This document shows positions 8,864 through 18,885 of a stretch of 64,000 nt of DNA, piece by piece (within the stretch, counting starts at the first letter, position 1; the number at the start of each line of letters is the position of its first letter). The translations under genes and the position numbers were made by a program. The stretch lies in NCBI RefSeq assembly GCF_003020585.1, contig NZ_PXUE01000002.1:1178001-1242000 (forward strand), written 5' to 3'. The DNA is from Chryseobacterium aurantiacum. GTDB taxonomy: Bacteria; Bacteroidota; Bacteroidia; Flavobacteriales; Weeksellaceae. The notes under the pieces were generated by a model. That model saw only the letters and a program-made list of their open reading frames with translations. It made no database searches and had not been told where the DNA came from.

Positions 8864-9955
8864 TTAAACAGTATAAATATGCCCTTTTCGAGGCTCACCC
8901 CTTTCTTTATTAACAATTGTAGGCATTATCCAAATCAATTTTGAGTCATTTAAATTTTCACCAAATTTTTGGTTCCTCCAATGTCCTCTTCGCCAATGAG
9001 GATTAAGTTCTCTTCCTGAATTATCTAAAGGCTTTGCTGCGGTCAACCTATACCCAACATATTTAACTTTAGTAAATCCATTCTGTAATATTTCTGAATG
9101 AACAACTTCTTTTTTTCGTTTAGTAGTTGCTTTATCTAATTTATTTTTTAAATGAACAGGTAGATCGACTGGATATTTCTCATCAATGTCAACTTCTTTA
9201 GTTGTCAAATACAGGAGGCAATTGATAATGAAATTAATTGTTCTATCTACAAATTGTTTATGAATGCTATATAAGCCCTTTTTTGTATCCTCATCTCTAT
9301 CATCAAACATTGGGGTACTTACAAATCCATCTTTATCAAAATTTATAGCATCTTCAATTGTCTTCAGATTATCTTTCCTATCAAGGAAAAGTAATATTGA
9401 ATGAAATCCCCGCTCAGTATCCCAACATAAATCTTTGTTAATATTCCAATATTTTCCAATATATTCTTTGCTGACAAAATCTATATTTATTGCTCTTTCA
9501 TAGTCCTTCCCATCATGATACTCATCTCTGATAAAGGCACCTTCAATGATTTCAGAACTATCTTCTTCAAAGGGAATTTTTGCTGATGATAAATCAATAT
9601 AAAAGTCTGAATATGGCAATTTAATTAGAGAAATATCAATATCAAGAACGTCAGTTTGTTTTAGTAGATCAGTTATATTTTCTGAGAAATGAAAAATGTT
9701 TCGCCCTTTTTCCTTCCACTCTTTCCATATGTAAAACTCTTGCAATAGATAAGCTCGTTTTACGCCTTCCCTCTCAGAAACATCTTCAAGATCAAGCTTT
9801 GTTCCCCAATTGCCTTCATCTTGATAATACGGAACATCCTTCCCTCTACAAAATTCTGCAAATCGCTTAGTGTTTTTCAGATGCTTTTCAAATTTATTTT
9901 CTAATGCAATTTGGTTTGGATAATATTCTAAATATTTTTTAGACATTTTTTTCAC
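8864..9955 (-). CDS. AcrVA2-like protein
   Basis: A 363-aa soluble protein, the first gene inside the element. Two features recall the AcrVA2 anti-CRISPR family: a mid-protein segment of the type LPYSDFYIDLSSAKIPF (about residues 117-133), and a C-terminal PHWRRGHWRNQKFG motif (about 319-332) followed by WIMPTIVN. AcrVA2 blocks Cas12a production in Moraxella, but homologues are common on plasmids and phages of hosts without Cas12a, so a wider role is likely. The gene is separate from the ABC-3C operon (94-bp gap). Family resemblance is from remembered sequence, not from a search. Confidence 0.6.
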   Translation of the reverse strand: MKKMSKKYLEYYPNQIALENKFEKHLKNTKRFAEFCRGKDVPYYQDEGNWGTKLDLEDVSEREGVKRAYLLQEFYIWKEWKEKGRNIFHFSENITDLLKQTDVLDIDISLIKLPYSDFYIDLSSAKIPFEEDSSEIIEGAFIRDEYHDGKDYERAINIDFVSKEYIGKYWNINKDLCWDTERGFHSILLFLDRKDNLKTIEDAINFDKDGFVSTPMFDDRDEDTKKGLYSIHKQFVDRTINFIINCLLYLTTKEVDIDEKYPVDLPVHLKNKLDKATTKRKKEVVHSEILQNGFTKVKYVGYRLTAAKPLDNSGRELNPHWRRGHWRNQKFGENLNDSKLIWIMPTIVNKERGEPRKGHIYTV

Positions 9956-10049
9956 ATCAAAATTAGTATAATCATTAATTCATAGTCCCTTTTAATCGAT
10001 AAAATTCATCCACAATAGGTTATTTTTACCTAACTACTAAAACAATCTC

Positions 10050-12086
10050 TTACTTTATTGGTTTTATTAAAGTTTCGTTAATACGGTTTAGGGAAAATTC
10101 AATTTTTTCCGTCGATTCGTTAAATGTCTCATCAGAATTTTCAAATGAAGCAAAGACAATCATTTGTTGTTCCTTAAATTCAGATAACTCTTTTAGAAAA
10201 GATTTAAAGCTTTCAAGAGAAGCATCCTGTTGTTTAGGTTCATCAAACATTAAAAACTGAGGGTGATTTCCATTATAATTTACTGATGTTTTCATTAATG
10301 AAATAGTAAATGCCCATATACTTCTTATGAAATCACTAGCAGAAGAATCAAATTTAATACTATAAAGCTCATCAACAATTGGGAAGTAATTATCTCTTGA
10401 AATCTTTATACTGTTGAACGATTTGCTTGTATATCCAAATTTTTGTAAGTACGAAACAAAATTATTTTCCAGATCAATGATTTTATTAGCATCCTGTTCA
10501 GATAAGTTCAGTTTTGGTAATTTTGATACTGCCGATTGGATTTCAATATGTTCTTCAATCAAAGGAATTAAGTCATTTTTTAAAGATTCAAATTTTTCAA
10601 TCGTCTTACTATAAAAGTTTATCCTTTGATTTAAACTGAATTTTTCTTCAATTTCAACTACCGAAGGAACTCTGGAATCCTCGACTAATTCCGTTTTTAG
10701 ATTCCTTATTTCTTTTCTTAATTTCGTTGAAGCTTGCTGATATAATTCAGATTTAGCTCTTTTGTCTGTAATTAATTTTTTCTGTCCCGATATATAGACC
10801 TCAATCATTGCCATCTGGGACTCAAGATATTTAATATTATCATCTAATCTCATAGGTGTATGATTAATATCACTCGGTAAAAGATCTTTAACCTCTTGGG
10901 TACAAGTTGGACAAATGTTTTGTATGGATTTTATGTCTTGTTCTGCACCAAGTTTATTTAATTTTTGTACGCCTTTATTTTTCCTTAAGTCTTCAGAAAT
11001 ATTTTTGCTCTGATTTTGATATTGTTTTAATTTTTCAATTTCACTAGTTATCTCAGGTAGTAACAGTTCATAATTAACTACAATTTTATTTAGCAAATTC
11101 TGCTTTTCTTCTAATTCTTTCTCATATTTGCTTGAATTTTGACCTACTGTATTGATTGTGTTGTCAAAGGTTACAAGTTCATCTCTGAGTTCTTGTAAAT
11201 ATTCTTCAATTCTGATATTGGAATTTTCTTTTTTATAAAGAAGCTTAATTGAATTTAGATCATTTATTATTTCAGGTTCTGAGCTTATTCCAGTAAGTTC
11301 TGAGCTGGATCTGTCAGCTAAATAATCCATTTCATTAAATACCTTTTCCCACTTAGTTTGTAGTAAGTTTCTACGGATATTTATTTCCTCTCTTTTTTCA
11401 TTATTTTCAAACACATCCAAATTCAACAGATATTCAACTATTCGCTGATTGAGGTCTCGTATTGAATATATTGGTGCAGTAATAAAGTAATCACTCCATC
11501 CTTTTTTTTGTTCAATAATAAAGGAAGAAGCTAATTGCTGTAGATAAATTTGGGTATAATCTCCTTTGTATGTTATAACTTTTGGTAAATCTATTTCCAG
11601 AAACTCACATAGAAATTTATGAAAGCCAAAATCATTGTCTGAAGCACCTCCCTTATCATGAACCCACATCTGCCTTTCGTCTGTAATATCCTTCAAATTG
11701 GTTATGTAGTCTCCAAAAAAAACATCTACTAATTGGGATTTTCTATTTGGTGTTTTCACTCCACGTCTTATAGTTATTATTTGTCCATGTTGATTTTCAA
11801 TGACCAAGTATATATAAGATTGAATGATATTGAAGTACTGCTCATTTCGAGGGTATTCTACTTTGTCTTTTAAAACAGATTGAAGAGTCTTTTCAAATTT
11901 TCCTCCTAATAATTCTTCAAATCCTAAAGCATAAATTATCGATTGAAACAAGGATGATTTTCCTGTGGTATTGTCTCCTCTGACAATATTCAGTCCCTTT
12001 GAGAATTTATGTTGAGCCCCAAATATTCCGGCATCAGTGTTTATTTCAATTTTTAATCGGTTGATTTTTAGTTTAGTCATATTCAA
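10050..12086 (-). CDS. ABC-3C system ATPase (Rad50/SMC-like)
   Basis: A 678-aa SMC/Rad50-type ABC ATPase. The Walker A GDNTTGKSS is at about residues 38-46, long coiled coils flank a Rad50-like hook CPTC (about 393-396), and the Walker B/D-loop FLMFDEPKQQD is near residue 610. The N- and C-terminal ATPase halves pack together and the coiled coil carries partner subunits. It is the third gene of a three-gene minus-strand operon and overlaps the middle component by 14 bp. In ABC-three-component systems this ATPase is the sensor or motor controlling a toxic effector during phage or plasmid conflict. Confidence 0.85.
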   Translation of the reverse strand: MNMTKLKINRLKIEINTDAGIFGAQHKFSKGLNIVRGDNTTGKSSLFQSIIYALGFEELLGGKFEKTLQSVLKDKVEYPRNEQYFNIIQSYIYLVIENQHGQIITIRRGVKTPNRKSQLVDVFFGDYITNLKDITDERQMWVHDKGGASDNDFGFHKFLCEFLEIDLPKVITYKGDYTQIYLQQLASSFIIEQKKGWSDYFITAPIYSIRDLNQRIVEYLLNLDVFENNEKREEINIRRNLLQTKWEKVFNEMDYLADRSSSELTGISSEPEIINDLNSIKLLYKKENSNIRIEEYLQELRDELVTFDNTINTVGQNSSKYEKELEEKQNLLNKIVVNYELLLPEITSEIEKLKQYQNQSKNISEDLRKNKGVQKLNKLGAEQDIKSIQNICPTCTQEVKDLLPSDINHTPMRLDDNIKYLESQMAMIEVYISGQKKLITDKRAKSELYQQASTKLRKEIRNLKTELVEDSRVPSVVEIEEKFSLNQRINFYSKTIEKFESLKNDLIPLIEEHIEIQSAVSKLPKLNLSEQDANKIIDLENNFVSYLQKFGYTSKSFNSIKISRDNYFPIVDELYSIKFDSSASDFIRSIWAFTISLMKTSVNYNGNHPQFLMFDEPKQQDASLESFKSFLKELSEFKEQQMIVFASFENSDETFNESTEKIEFSLNRINETLIKPIK

Positions 12087-12555
12087 TTTTCCATTGTTTA
12101 ATCATCGAATTAAGTCTGCTGTCTGTAATTTTATTTTTACCAACAAACTTTAAAAAAGTAATTTCCTTTTCAAAAGCTTCGGAATCTAAAATTGAATCAC
12201 AAAACTGATTCCCTTTTTCCGTAAGTTTGTACTTACTTGTAGATGTCAATTCACAAAGATTGTCTGCAATAGCATATTGCAATGCTCTATTTAATGCGGG
12301 CTCAATACTCCACACCTGAAATTCATCTTTATAATTACTTAATATGAATTTTTGAAATAAGACCATATTCTTGTCAAATTTCAAAACCCATGAAAATAAA
12401 TGAAGCTTCAGTAATGATGATGTTTCACCAATACAACAAAATTTTAACACCAAAAGAATAATACTTATTTTATAAGTTGGTCTGTAATCAACGGGAATTG
12501 GAATTGGTTTCTGTTTAAAGGTAATTCGTTCAAAGTTTATTTCTGAATTTTCCAT
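12073..12555 (-). CDS. ABC-3C system middle component
   Basis: A 160-aa protein lying between the endonuclease-like gene and the ABC ATPase and overlapping the latter's start. It contains a short segment of the RPTYKISIILLVLKFC type and a C-terminal winged-helix-like region (KYKLTEKGNQFCDSIL). Size, position and sequence style match the small winged-helix middle components that link ATPase and effector in ABC-3C loci. The specific subfamily cannot be assigned without a profile search. Confidence 0.7.
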   Translation of the reverse strand: MENSEINFERITFKQKPIPIPVDYRPTYKISIILLVLKFCCIGETSSLLKLHLFSWVLKFDKNMVLFQKFILSNYKDEFQVWSIEPALNRALQYAIADNLCELTSTSKYKLTEKGNQFCDSILDSEAFEKEITFLKFVGKNKITDSRLNSMIKQWKIEYD

Positions 12556-12564
12556 GATTATTTT

Positions 12565-13503
12565 TTATTCAAAATCAATTGGACATCTAAGTATCCAGTC
12601 TGCTAATATTTGTTCTGTCAATTTTTCAATAGTTATTTCATTTAAATAAGGAAGTGTAATCCTAACTCTATCTTTAAGATCTTTTTCTATTGTCGAATAT
12701 AATTCAGTACTGCTAGAAGCATTAGTTAAACAAATTTCTTCAACTTTTTTCTCAAATTGAGATACAACTCTAATTAACTTTTCATAGTCATCTGGAAATT
12801 TCTGCTGTAGCCTATTAATAGTAATATTACCATTTAGGAAATTTGAAATAGTGATTTTTGTTAATTTCTCAATTTTCCTATCACGATTATTTGCTGTTGC
12901 AATAATTCTATGCCCATTTTTCCGATTCGCATTTTCAACAAGATCAATTTCGGAATTTATCCATTGAGCGGCATTCTGATCTGTTTCATCTTGATGATTA
13001 ATTTCTATTTTCCTGCCTTTCCCATCAATAATAAGAGGTATCTGCTCCGAAAAAAAATCTAGATCATGAATAAGAATGTCAAAATTTGGATCCAGAATGT
13101 CCAATTTTTTTTCTTTGAATTCTTCAGCTTTTTCAGCACAATGACGTACTAACTCTTTATTTTGATATCTAGGAGTGACAAATATCCATTGTAATATTTT
13201 TTGATTACCTAAATATCTTTTGAGTTCTTTTTCATTAGAAATTAATTTTCCTAAATCTTTTGTAATTTTATCTCTTTGCTTTCCATAAAGTACATCAGCA
13301 TTATAATTTTCATCAGGACAATAGCATTGAAAAACTTTTCCTGCTCTTGTATATCCTTCAATACCTAAGTCTCCCTGCCATGCAGGAAGCTCTTGATAAC
13401 CTTCTTTTTCGTATTTATGTTTAAAACATAATTGACAAAATTCTTCCCATGAATTTCCATCAAAATCACCATGTTCAGTTTTATACATATAGTTAAAAGT
13501 CAA
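12565..13503 (-). CDS. ABC-3C effector with restriction-endonuclease-like N-terminus
   Basis: A 312-aa protein, first gene of the operon. Residues about 20-110 contain WEEFCQLCF, WQGDLGIEGYTRAG and VFQCYCP, a pattern typical of Mrr-like PD-(D/E)XK nucleases (D in GDLGIEG, then the FQCY strand; the usual Q-x-K is here Q-C-Y). The C-terminal ~130 residues are helical and probably contact the partner proteins. It is expected to cut DNA when released by the ATPase. Because the classical lysine is not obvious, catalysis should be regarded as probable, not shown. Confidence 0.7.
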   Translation of the reverse strand: MTFNYMYKTEHGDFDGNSWEEFCQLCFKHKYEKEGYQELPAWQGDLGIEGYTRAGKVFQCYCPDENYNADVLYGKQRDKITKDLGKLISNEKELKRYLGNQKILQWIFVTPRYQNKELVRHCAEKAEEFKEKKLDILDPNFDILIHDLDFFSEQIPLIIDGKGRKIEINHQDETDQNAAQWINSEIDLVENANRKNGHRIIATANNRDRKIEKLTKITISNFLNGNITINRLQQKFPDDYEKLIRVVSQFEKKVEEICLTNASSSTELYSTIEKDLKDRVRITLPYLNEITIEKLTEQILADWILRCPIDFE

Positions 13504-13602
13504 TAAATTTGAATTATAAAAATAGTTAAATTTTCTAATATATTATTAAATCAAACCAGTTATTCACTAAAATTTGACATATTGTATTCTATTTTTACAC
13601 AA

Positions 13603-13637
13603 AAAAATTATCTCAAAATGTAATTGAGATAATTTTT
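13603..13637. terminator. Bidirectional-looking terminator hairpin
   Basis: A perfect 14-bp inverted repeat (AAAAATTATCTCAA and TTGAGATAATTTTT) with a 7-nt loop, between the methylase-helicase gene and the ABC-3C operon. It would end the long minus-strand transcript that comes from the right and insulate the defence operon. The rest of the 213-bp gap (13504-13716) holds no gene. Confidence 0.75.
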
Positions 13638-13716
13638 CTAATTTAGGTCAGTTATATTAATATTCTTATTTTGTCAAAGTGAAGGAAACATTGAAGTATC
13701 TCTGAATATTTTCCAT

Positions 13717-16700
13717 TTATCTTTTCCTAATTACAACTGGATTATTCTCTATGTTTATATCTTCTTTTTGGCTTAACACTATATCCGAAGAATCTTCAAC
13801 ATTCATACTAAGTACAGGGTTAACTTCCAATATAGCATTAAACAAAGTTCTATTCTCAGCAGCTCTTTCTCCTACATAATCTTTATTCTTATTAACTTTC
13901 AACTGCTCATCTTTTTCCTTTTGATATTGTTCTATTAATTTCTCTTTTATTTCAGGAAGCTCTTCTAACTTTTCATCCAACTCTGTAATTTTATCTTCAG
14001 TAGCTTTTGTCTGGTCCTCAATTTCTGTAACATTCACTCCTTTTTCAGCCAGATACCCGATTGTTTTTTGAACTTCTAATTTTGTAAGATCAATTGTTTT
14101 CTGATAGGAAGAAAGCTGATTTTTCCAATATTCAGCATTTTCTCCTTCTTCCTTAGAATATCCTAAAATCCTATTATAATTATGCTGCGCCTTGGTTACA
14201 TCCTCCTGGACTTTAATAAAATCTTCATACTTCCTTAATACAAAGGCTCTATCTGCAAGAAACCTGCTTTTCTCATTTTCAATTCGCTTTTTTATGAGCT
14301 CAATTTCAATACTAGCTCTTGTTTCCGGATTGGTAATAATAGCAGTTTTTAATTCCTGGGTACTGATGTCTGATATATCCAAAACATCTGCCCCTTTCTT
14401 CATAGCTTCTAAATATCTAGATTGTTTCGATTGTAACTTTTGGAGCATGAAAACATCAATACTATCATTGGTTAGCATAAAATTTATTCTTACATTTTCA
14501 TTTTTGTTCCCCTGTCGCCATGCACGTCCTTCCACCTGCCGCAGAGCAGTAAAATTATAGGGAAGAGAAAGTATATATACATCTGTTGTGTTTTCCTGAA
14601 GGTTCATCCCTTCCTGAATCGCTTCACTACCGATAATTACTTTTATTTTCCCAGAATTAAAATCATCCTGAATCTTTAGCCTGTTAGGTTTACTTGTCGC
14701 TCCGGTAATAATTCCAATTTCTTCAGGCTTATAGCCTACTTCCTGTACCAGATATTCTTTCAGCTTTGGAAATTCTGCAACAGCTAATTCTGAATAAATA
14801 ATTTGCCCTAAGTCCGGTATGTCTTTCTTATTCTGGCGGATCAGATCCATAGTCTGTTTCAGCTTCGGAGAATTTTCTATAAACTCCTTTATCGTAGGAA
14901 TTTCTCCATCATAATAAATCGACAGATATGGAGAAATTGCAATCAATCGGGCATTGAGAATATGAGTCAAGATTGCTCCTTTCTCCGTTTCGCTAAAACT
15001 CTCGTTGAGCAAATCATACTGCTCTTTCGTCAGATCATTTTGCTCGGTTTTATATTCTTTATTGATTTTGTTAGGCCGCTTCAGCTCCGGATTATCTTCT
15101 TCTCCTTTGATGTCAATAAATTCAGACAGTAGCTGCTGGAAAAGAGAATTGTTTTTAAACCGTCGAACATTAGCTTTGAATTTAACATCTCCTCGGGCAT
15201 CGATCTCCATATCATTATCCGCTTCCATAAAGGTTTCAAAGAAATTATTGACATTGAAATAACCAGACTCTTCGAGACGTTTATTAGCGATCAGGGATAA
15301 AATCGAATAATATTCCAGAGGTTTATTGGTGAAAGGTGTAGCCGAAAGCAGCGTTATGTTTCTACCATTATTTTTATCCTGAATGTACTGCGCAGCCATC
15401 CACGTATTAATTCCCAGTTTTGATGTCTGCTGGTTCTGACTCCTGAAATCCGAAGCAAATCTACGGTCTTCCACTCTAACCTTTCCTACAATATGATTGG
15501 CATTGTGTACTTCATCATAAGTAAGGTGATCAAATCCAAAATCTTCCCAGTCATAGATTTTGCCACGCTTCATCTTTCCTTCCACCTCCTTTTCTTTTTC
15601 CAAATCTTTCTGAAAATCCCTTTCGCTAATGGCATTTACACTTTTCAGCTCACTTTCAGAAATGTAAGAAAATTTGGAAGCCAATTCCTTAGTAATGCTC
15701 TCAGAAAAGCCGATATTATTAAAACCTTCGTAGGTAACTATAGTAATTTCTCCGTCCTTATTATCAAACTTTGAGAGGTCGTAATCTTTACCAAGATTCC
15801 CCAGCACATTCATTTTAGCATTAGGAATTGTTTCAAAGATCGTTTCTACCCATTGTTTAAGAATACTCTCATTAGGAACAACAATAAGTGGTCTTTTTGC
15901 ATTTCCACGTTCCACCGCCTCTTGCATGGACAGTATTCCTGACAAGGTTTTTCCAAAACCAACCTCGTGGGCTAATAATCCGACACCTTTTGTGGTTTGT
16001 CTTCCGATTCCTGCTTTCTGAACTTCGGTTAACTTTAACTCCCGTCCTTTAAAATTCTTATGGATTTTAGAAAATAGCGGAAATTTCGAATAGTCCGGAA
16101 CATGGATATTATTATAGCTCCTGTTAAAGTCTTTTACAAAACGTTGCCTTAGTTCATCTGATAATTCTTCCCGCAAAAATTTATAAAACAAATCATTGGC
16201 AGCAGCTTTTCTCCTTTCACGAACTAAAGCATTTCTTTCTTTATCACTTCCTGTAACCGTTTCATTATCTACAAAACTTCGGACTTCCCATGCTGAAGAA
16301 CCAGCAAAAGCCTCACTGGATAATGTTCCGACAAAATCTTTAAACTTATCAGCAAGATTGTATGACACCATTGCCGGCTCTGTTTGTCTTGTCTTAGAAT
16401 TCCACTGATCTTTTTCTACATAACCCAAATCAAATTGATGTATAAACTCATGATTCGGACTGATAAAGATCTCATCCAGTGATTTTGTCTTAGGCAAAAC
16501 ACTTTCTAATAGTGCCTTTTGTTTCTCATACTGGTTTTCCGTTCCTCCAACAGCATATTTATCTATGAAGTCTTTTTCCAGTTGTCCCAATTTTGCATAA
16601 ATATTCCCTTCAGCATAGTAAAAATCATGTACCCATTTTCCTCCAATATAGTTGGCAAATTGAGAGTGCTTTCCGTGATTATGTAAAGTCCCATCATAAG

Positions 16701-18885
16701 AAGTATCCTGAAATGCCTCAATCTGCTGCTTAGAAAGCTCAGAGCTGTTTTGGAGCGAAGTATTTACAATATCATCAGATTTAAGGAATTGGTATTTTAG
16801 AACTCCTTTTTTAAGCTCTACCTGGGTCTGAATTCTATACTCCGTATTTTTTCCACTATAAGACTGAATAATCTTATCCGCTCTCTGAAGAATATCATCA
16901 ATTCGATTTTGATCGAACTTCTGAGATTCATTGGTAATTTGGGATTGAAGTTCCTTATATTTATCAATCTCCTTTGTAATAGCAGGAGATTTAAATTTTA
17001 CTGCATTAAGAGCCAAAAGTACCTGTTCAACTTTTTCATGGGTTTCAGTAAGGTCTACTTCATCTGGTTTAGTGTCTGTAATACTTTCCGATTTGTCCTC
17101 CGAATCCTTATTTTTTAAGATGATCTTAGATTCTTCAGCTTCCAGAAATAAATCTTCAAAAAGATTCCCGATTCTTTCAACTTCCTTTTTGCCTCGCAGC
17201 CGCTCTATTTTTAATAAGGCATCTTCTAAATTTCCGTGAACATAATTTTCTTTTCGTCCAAAACGATTAGTCTTTTCTCGGGTTTCACCCAGAATTTTTT
17301 CAGGATTAATTTCAAAATAATCGGAAATATCTCTGGAAATTTTCTGCGAATCCTTTTTTAGAATAATAATATCCGTACCAATACCAGTTCCGGCAAAAAC
17401 TCCACTGGGTAAACGGAATCCCTCTATTAACTGCGCATTTTTTAATTGGCTTTGTCTGTTTAGCCAACCAGAAGGGAGCACCATTGCCAAAATACCATCT
17501 GGTTTTAAAGAATCTAAAGAACGTTTAACGAAATAATCTTCATATTTTGAGATTTTCGGTTCTTCTCCCAAACCTTTGTAAAGCCCTCGGTGTTCCCCGT
17601 AAGGTGGATTACCAATAACCAAATCATATTTTTCAGAGAATTCCCTTTTATTACCCCTTTCATCAATAAATTCAGTTTCAAAGGAACGGAGATGAATATC
17701 AGCTTCAGGATGAAAGACTTTTGCAATTTTCGCTGTGGTCTCGTTAATTTCAAAGGCTGTAACATTTGTCTTTACTCCCAACTCTTTTGCAGCATAAAGA
17801 AAATTTCCTGTTCCTACACTGGGCTCTAATACCGAAATTTCCTGCCGGTTTTTAAACTGATCTTTGATCAAATTACGGATAGTATGTACAATCTTTGAAT
17901 CAGTGTAGTATTCATCTAATATTCCTCTACCCTCTTTCGCTGTACCACCACTTTTGAACTGTCCACAGACATCTTTCAGATCATCCGTGAGATTAAAATT
18001 TTCATTTAGAATAATTTTGCGGTCCCCTGAAACAAAGCAGGTTGCAGAAACAATTTCTGCAACCTGCTCATTATTAACTTTCTGCCCTTTATATTTTGAA
18101 ATAAGAATGGCTACATCCTCATTATTTTTATGGGATGTATTTAATTCTGATCCTGTTCTGTCGGATAAAGTTCTCCCGGATATGATTCCGCCCACGGAAT
18201 GTTTTCTTCCTTCATCTTCTTCATCATTTTGCGGTTGTGCTCCAGAAGTGGATCTTTCTCTTGCGGGGTTTCCCAAATCGCTCCCCCCTGTGCCTGCAAG
18301 TCCATTTCCAACATGGTTGCTGCCCATAGCTTGTCCTCCCTGGTTATTTCCGTTTTGCTCGGATTGGCTGTTTGGGATAGGTTTTCCAGAACTTCGTTCA
18401 GAAGATTCGGTTCCCAAGTGCTGAGTGTCGGAAATTTCGTTTGATCTAGTATTAATGTATCCATCTTGTGATTTTCTTTGTTCGACTAAAATAGTATTTT
18501 TATTTTGAAGACCTAGTTTATTTTCTAAATATTCACTTAAATTTTGATTACCGTTTTCTGAGATTCCATATAATGGACGAATATCCTTTATATTCTTCCC
18601 ATTCATGTCTGTAAGAATTTTAAGGGTCATCATATTTCCCGCTCTGTCTCCATCCAGACAAAGAAATATTTTACCAGTATAATTCTGATACCTGCCAATA
18701 AACTTTTTGGTATTTTCTCCGGAATGAAGCGCAACAAGAGTTCTATTATTATTCTGATTATTTAATTTCAGAAGTTCCAAAAAAGAATGTTTATCCTTAA
18801 TGTTTTTAAAAACAATAAGCTCGTCCTTATTTCCTTCTATTACAGAAAGATCATTATCTTTATATACTAAGCTATTTTCACTCAC
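13717..18885 (-). CDS. Toprim - N6-adenine methylase - helicase giant protein
   Basis: A 1722-aa multidomain protein. The order is a Toprim-like domain (residues about 1-115, with FLCLDGDRAG), a low-complexity Gly/Asn/Ser-rich linker (about 150-250), an N6-adenine methylase (motif I VLEPSVGTGNF near 352, catalytic NPPY near 425), and an SF2 helicase (Walker A HEVGFGKT near 973, DEVH near 1124, GRAWRQGN near 1450). A C-terminal coiled coil follows (about 1530-1640). Similar fusions occur on conjugative elements and phages (DarB-like antirestriction proteins) and may protect incoming DNA. It overlaps the upstream lipoprotein gene by 8 bp. The molecular role is inferred. Confidence 0.8.
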   Translation of the reverse strand: MSENSLVYKDNDLSVIEGNKDELIVFKNIKDKHSFLELLKLNNQNNNRTLVALHSGENTKKFIGRYQNYTGKIFLCLDGDRAGNMMTLKILTDMNGKNIKDIRPLYGISENGNQNLSEYLENKLGLQNKNTILVEQRKSQDGYINTRSNEISDTQHLGTESSERSSGKPIPNSQSEQNGNNQGGQAMGSNHVGNGLAGTGGSDLGNPARERSTSGAQPQNDEEDEGRKHSVGGIISGRTLSDRTGSELNTSHKNNEDVAILISKYKGQKVNNEQVAEIVSATCFVSGDRKIILNENFNLTDDLKDVCGQFKSGGTAKEGRGILDEYYTDSKIVHTIRNLIKDQFKNRQEISVLEPSVGTGNFLYAAKELGVKTNVTAFEINETTAKIAKVFHPEADIHLRSFETEFIDERGNKREFSEKYDLVIGNPPYGEHRGLYKGLGEEPKISKYEDYFVKRSLDSLKPDGILAMVLPSGWLNRQSQLKNAQLIEGFRLPSGVFAGTGIGTDIIILKKDSQKISRDISDYFEINPEKILGETREKTNRFGRKENYVHGNLEDALLKIERLRGKKEVERIGNLFEDLFLEAEESKIILKNKDSEDKSESITDTKPDEVDLTETHEKVEQVLLALNAVKFKSPAITKEIDKYKELQSQITNESQKFDQNRIDDILQRADKIIQSYSGKNTEYRIQTQVELKKGVLKYQFLKSDDIVNTSLQNSSELSKQQIEAFQDTSYDGTLHNHGKHSQFANYIGGKWVHDFYYAEGNIYAKLGQLEKDFIDKYAVGGTENQYEKQKALLESVLPKTKSLDEIFISPNHEFIHQFDLGYVEKDQWNSKTRQTEPAMVSYNLADKFKDFVGTLSSEAFAGSSAWEVRSFVDNETVTGSDKERNALVRERRKAAANDLFYKFLREELSDELRQRFVKDFNRSYNNIHVPDYSKFPLFSKIHKNFKGRELKLTEVQKAGIGRQTTKGVGLLAHEVGFGKTLSGILSMQEAVERGNAKRPLIVVPNESILKQWVETIFETIPNAKMNVLGNLGKDYDLSKFDNKDGEITIVTYEGFNNIGFSESITKELASKFSYISESELKSVNAISERDFQKDLEKEKEVEGKMKRGKIYDWEDFGFDHLTYDEVHNANHIVGKVRVEDRRFASDFRSQNQQTSKLGINTWMAAQYIQDKNNGRNITLLSATPFTNKPLEYYSILSLIANKRLEESGYFNVNNFFETFMEADNDMEIDARGDVKFKANVRRFKNNSLFQQLLSEFIDIKGEEDNPELKRPNKINKEYKTEQNDLTKEQYDLLNESFSETEKGAILTHILNARLIAISPYLSIYYDGEIPTIKEFIENSPKLKQTMDLIRQNKKDIPDLGQIIYSELAVAEFPKLKEYLVQEVGYKPEEIGIITGATSKPNRLKIQDDFNSGKIKVIIGSEAIQEGMNLQENTTDVYILSLPYNFTALRQVEGRAWRQGNKNENVRINFMLTNDSIDVFMLQKLQSKQSRYLEAMKKGADVLDISDISTQELKTAIITNPETRASIEIELIKKRIENEKSRFLADRAFVLRKYEDFIKVQEDVTKAQHNYNRILGYSKEEGENAEYWKNQLSSYQKTIDLTKLEVQKTIGYLAEKGVNVTEIEDQTKATEDKITELDEKLEELPEIKEKLIEQYQKEKDEQLKVNKNKDYVGERAAENRTLFNAILEVNPVLSMNVEDSSDIVLSQKEDINIENNPVVIRKR

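Noticed and set aside
8864..9955. Calling this gene a proven anti-CRISPR
   Set aside because: Only family resemblance is visible, homologues occur in hosts without Cas12a, and no CRISPR locus is in the window.
17954..18424. 156-aa plus-strand ORF
   Set aside because: Antisense shadow of the low-complexity linker of the methylase-helicase; no recognised domain.
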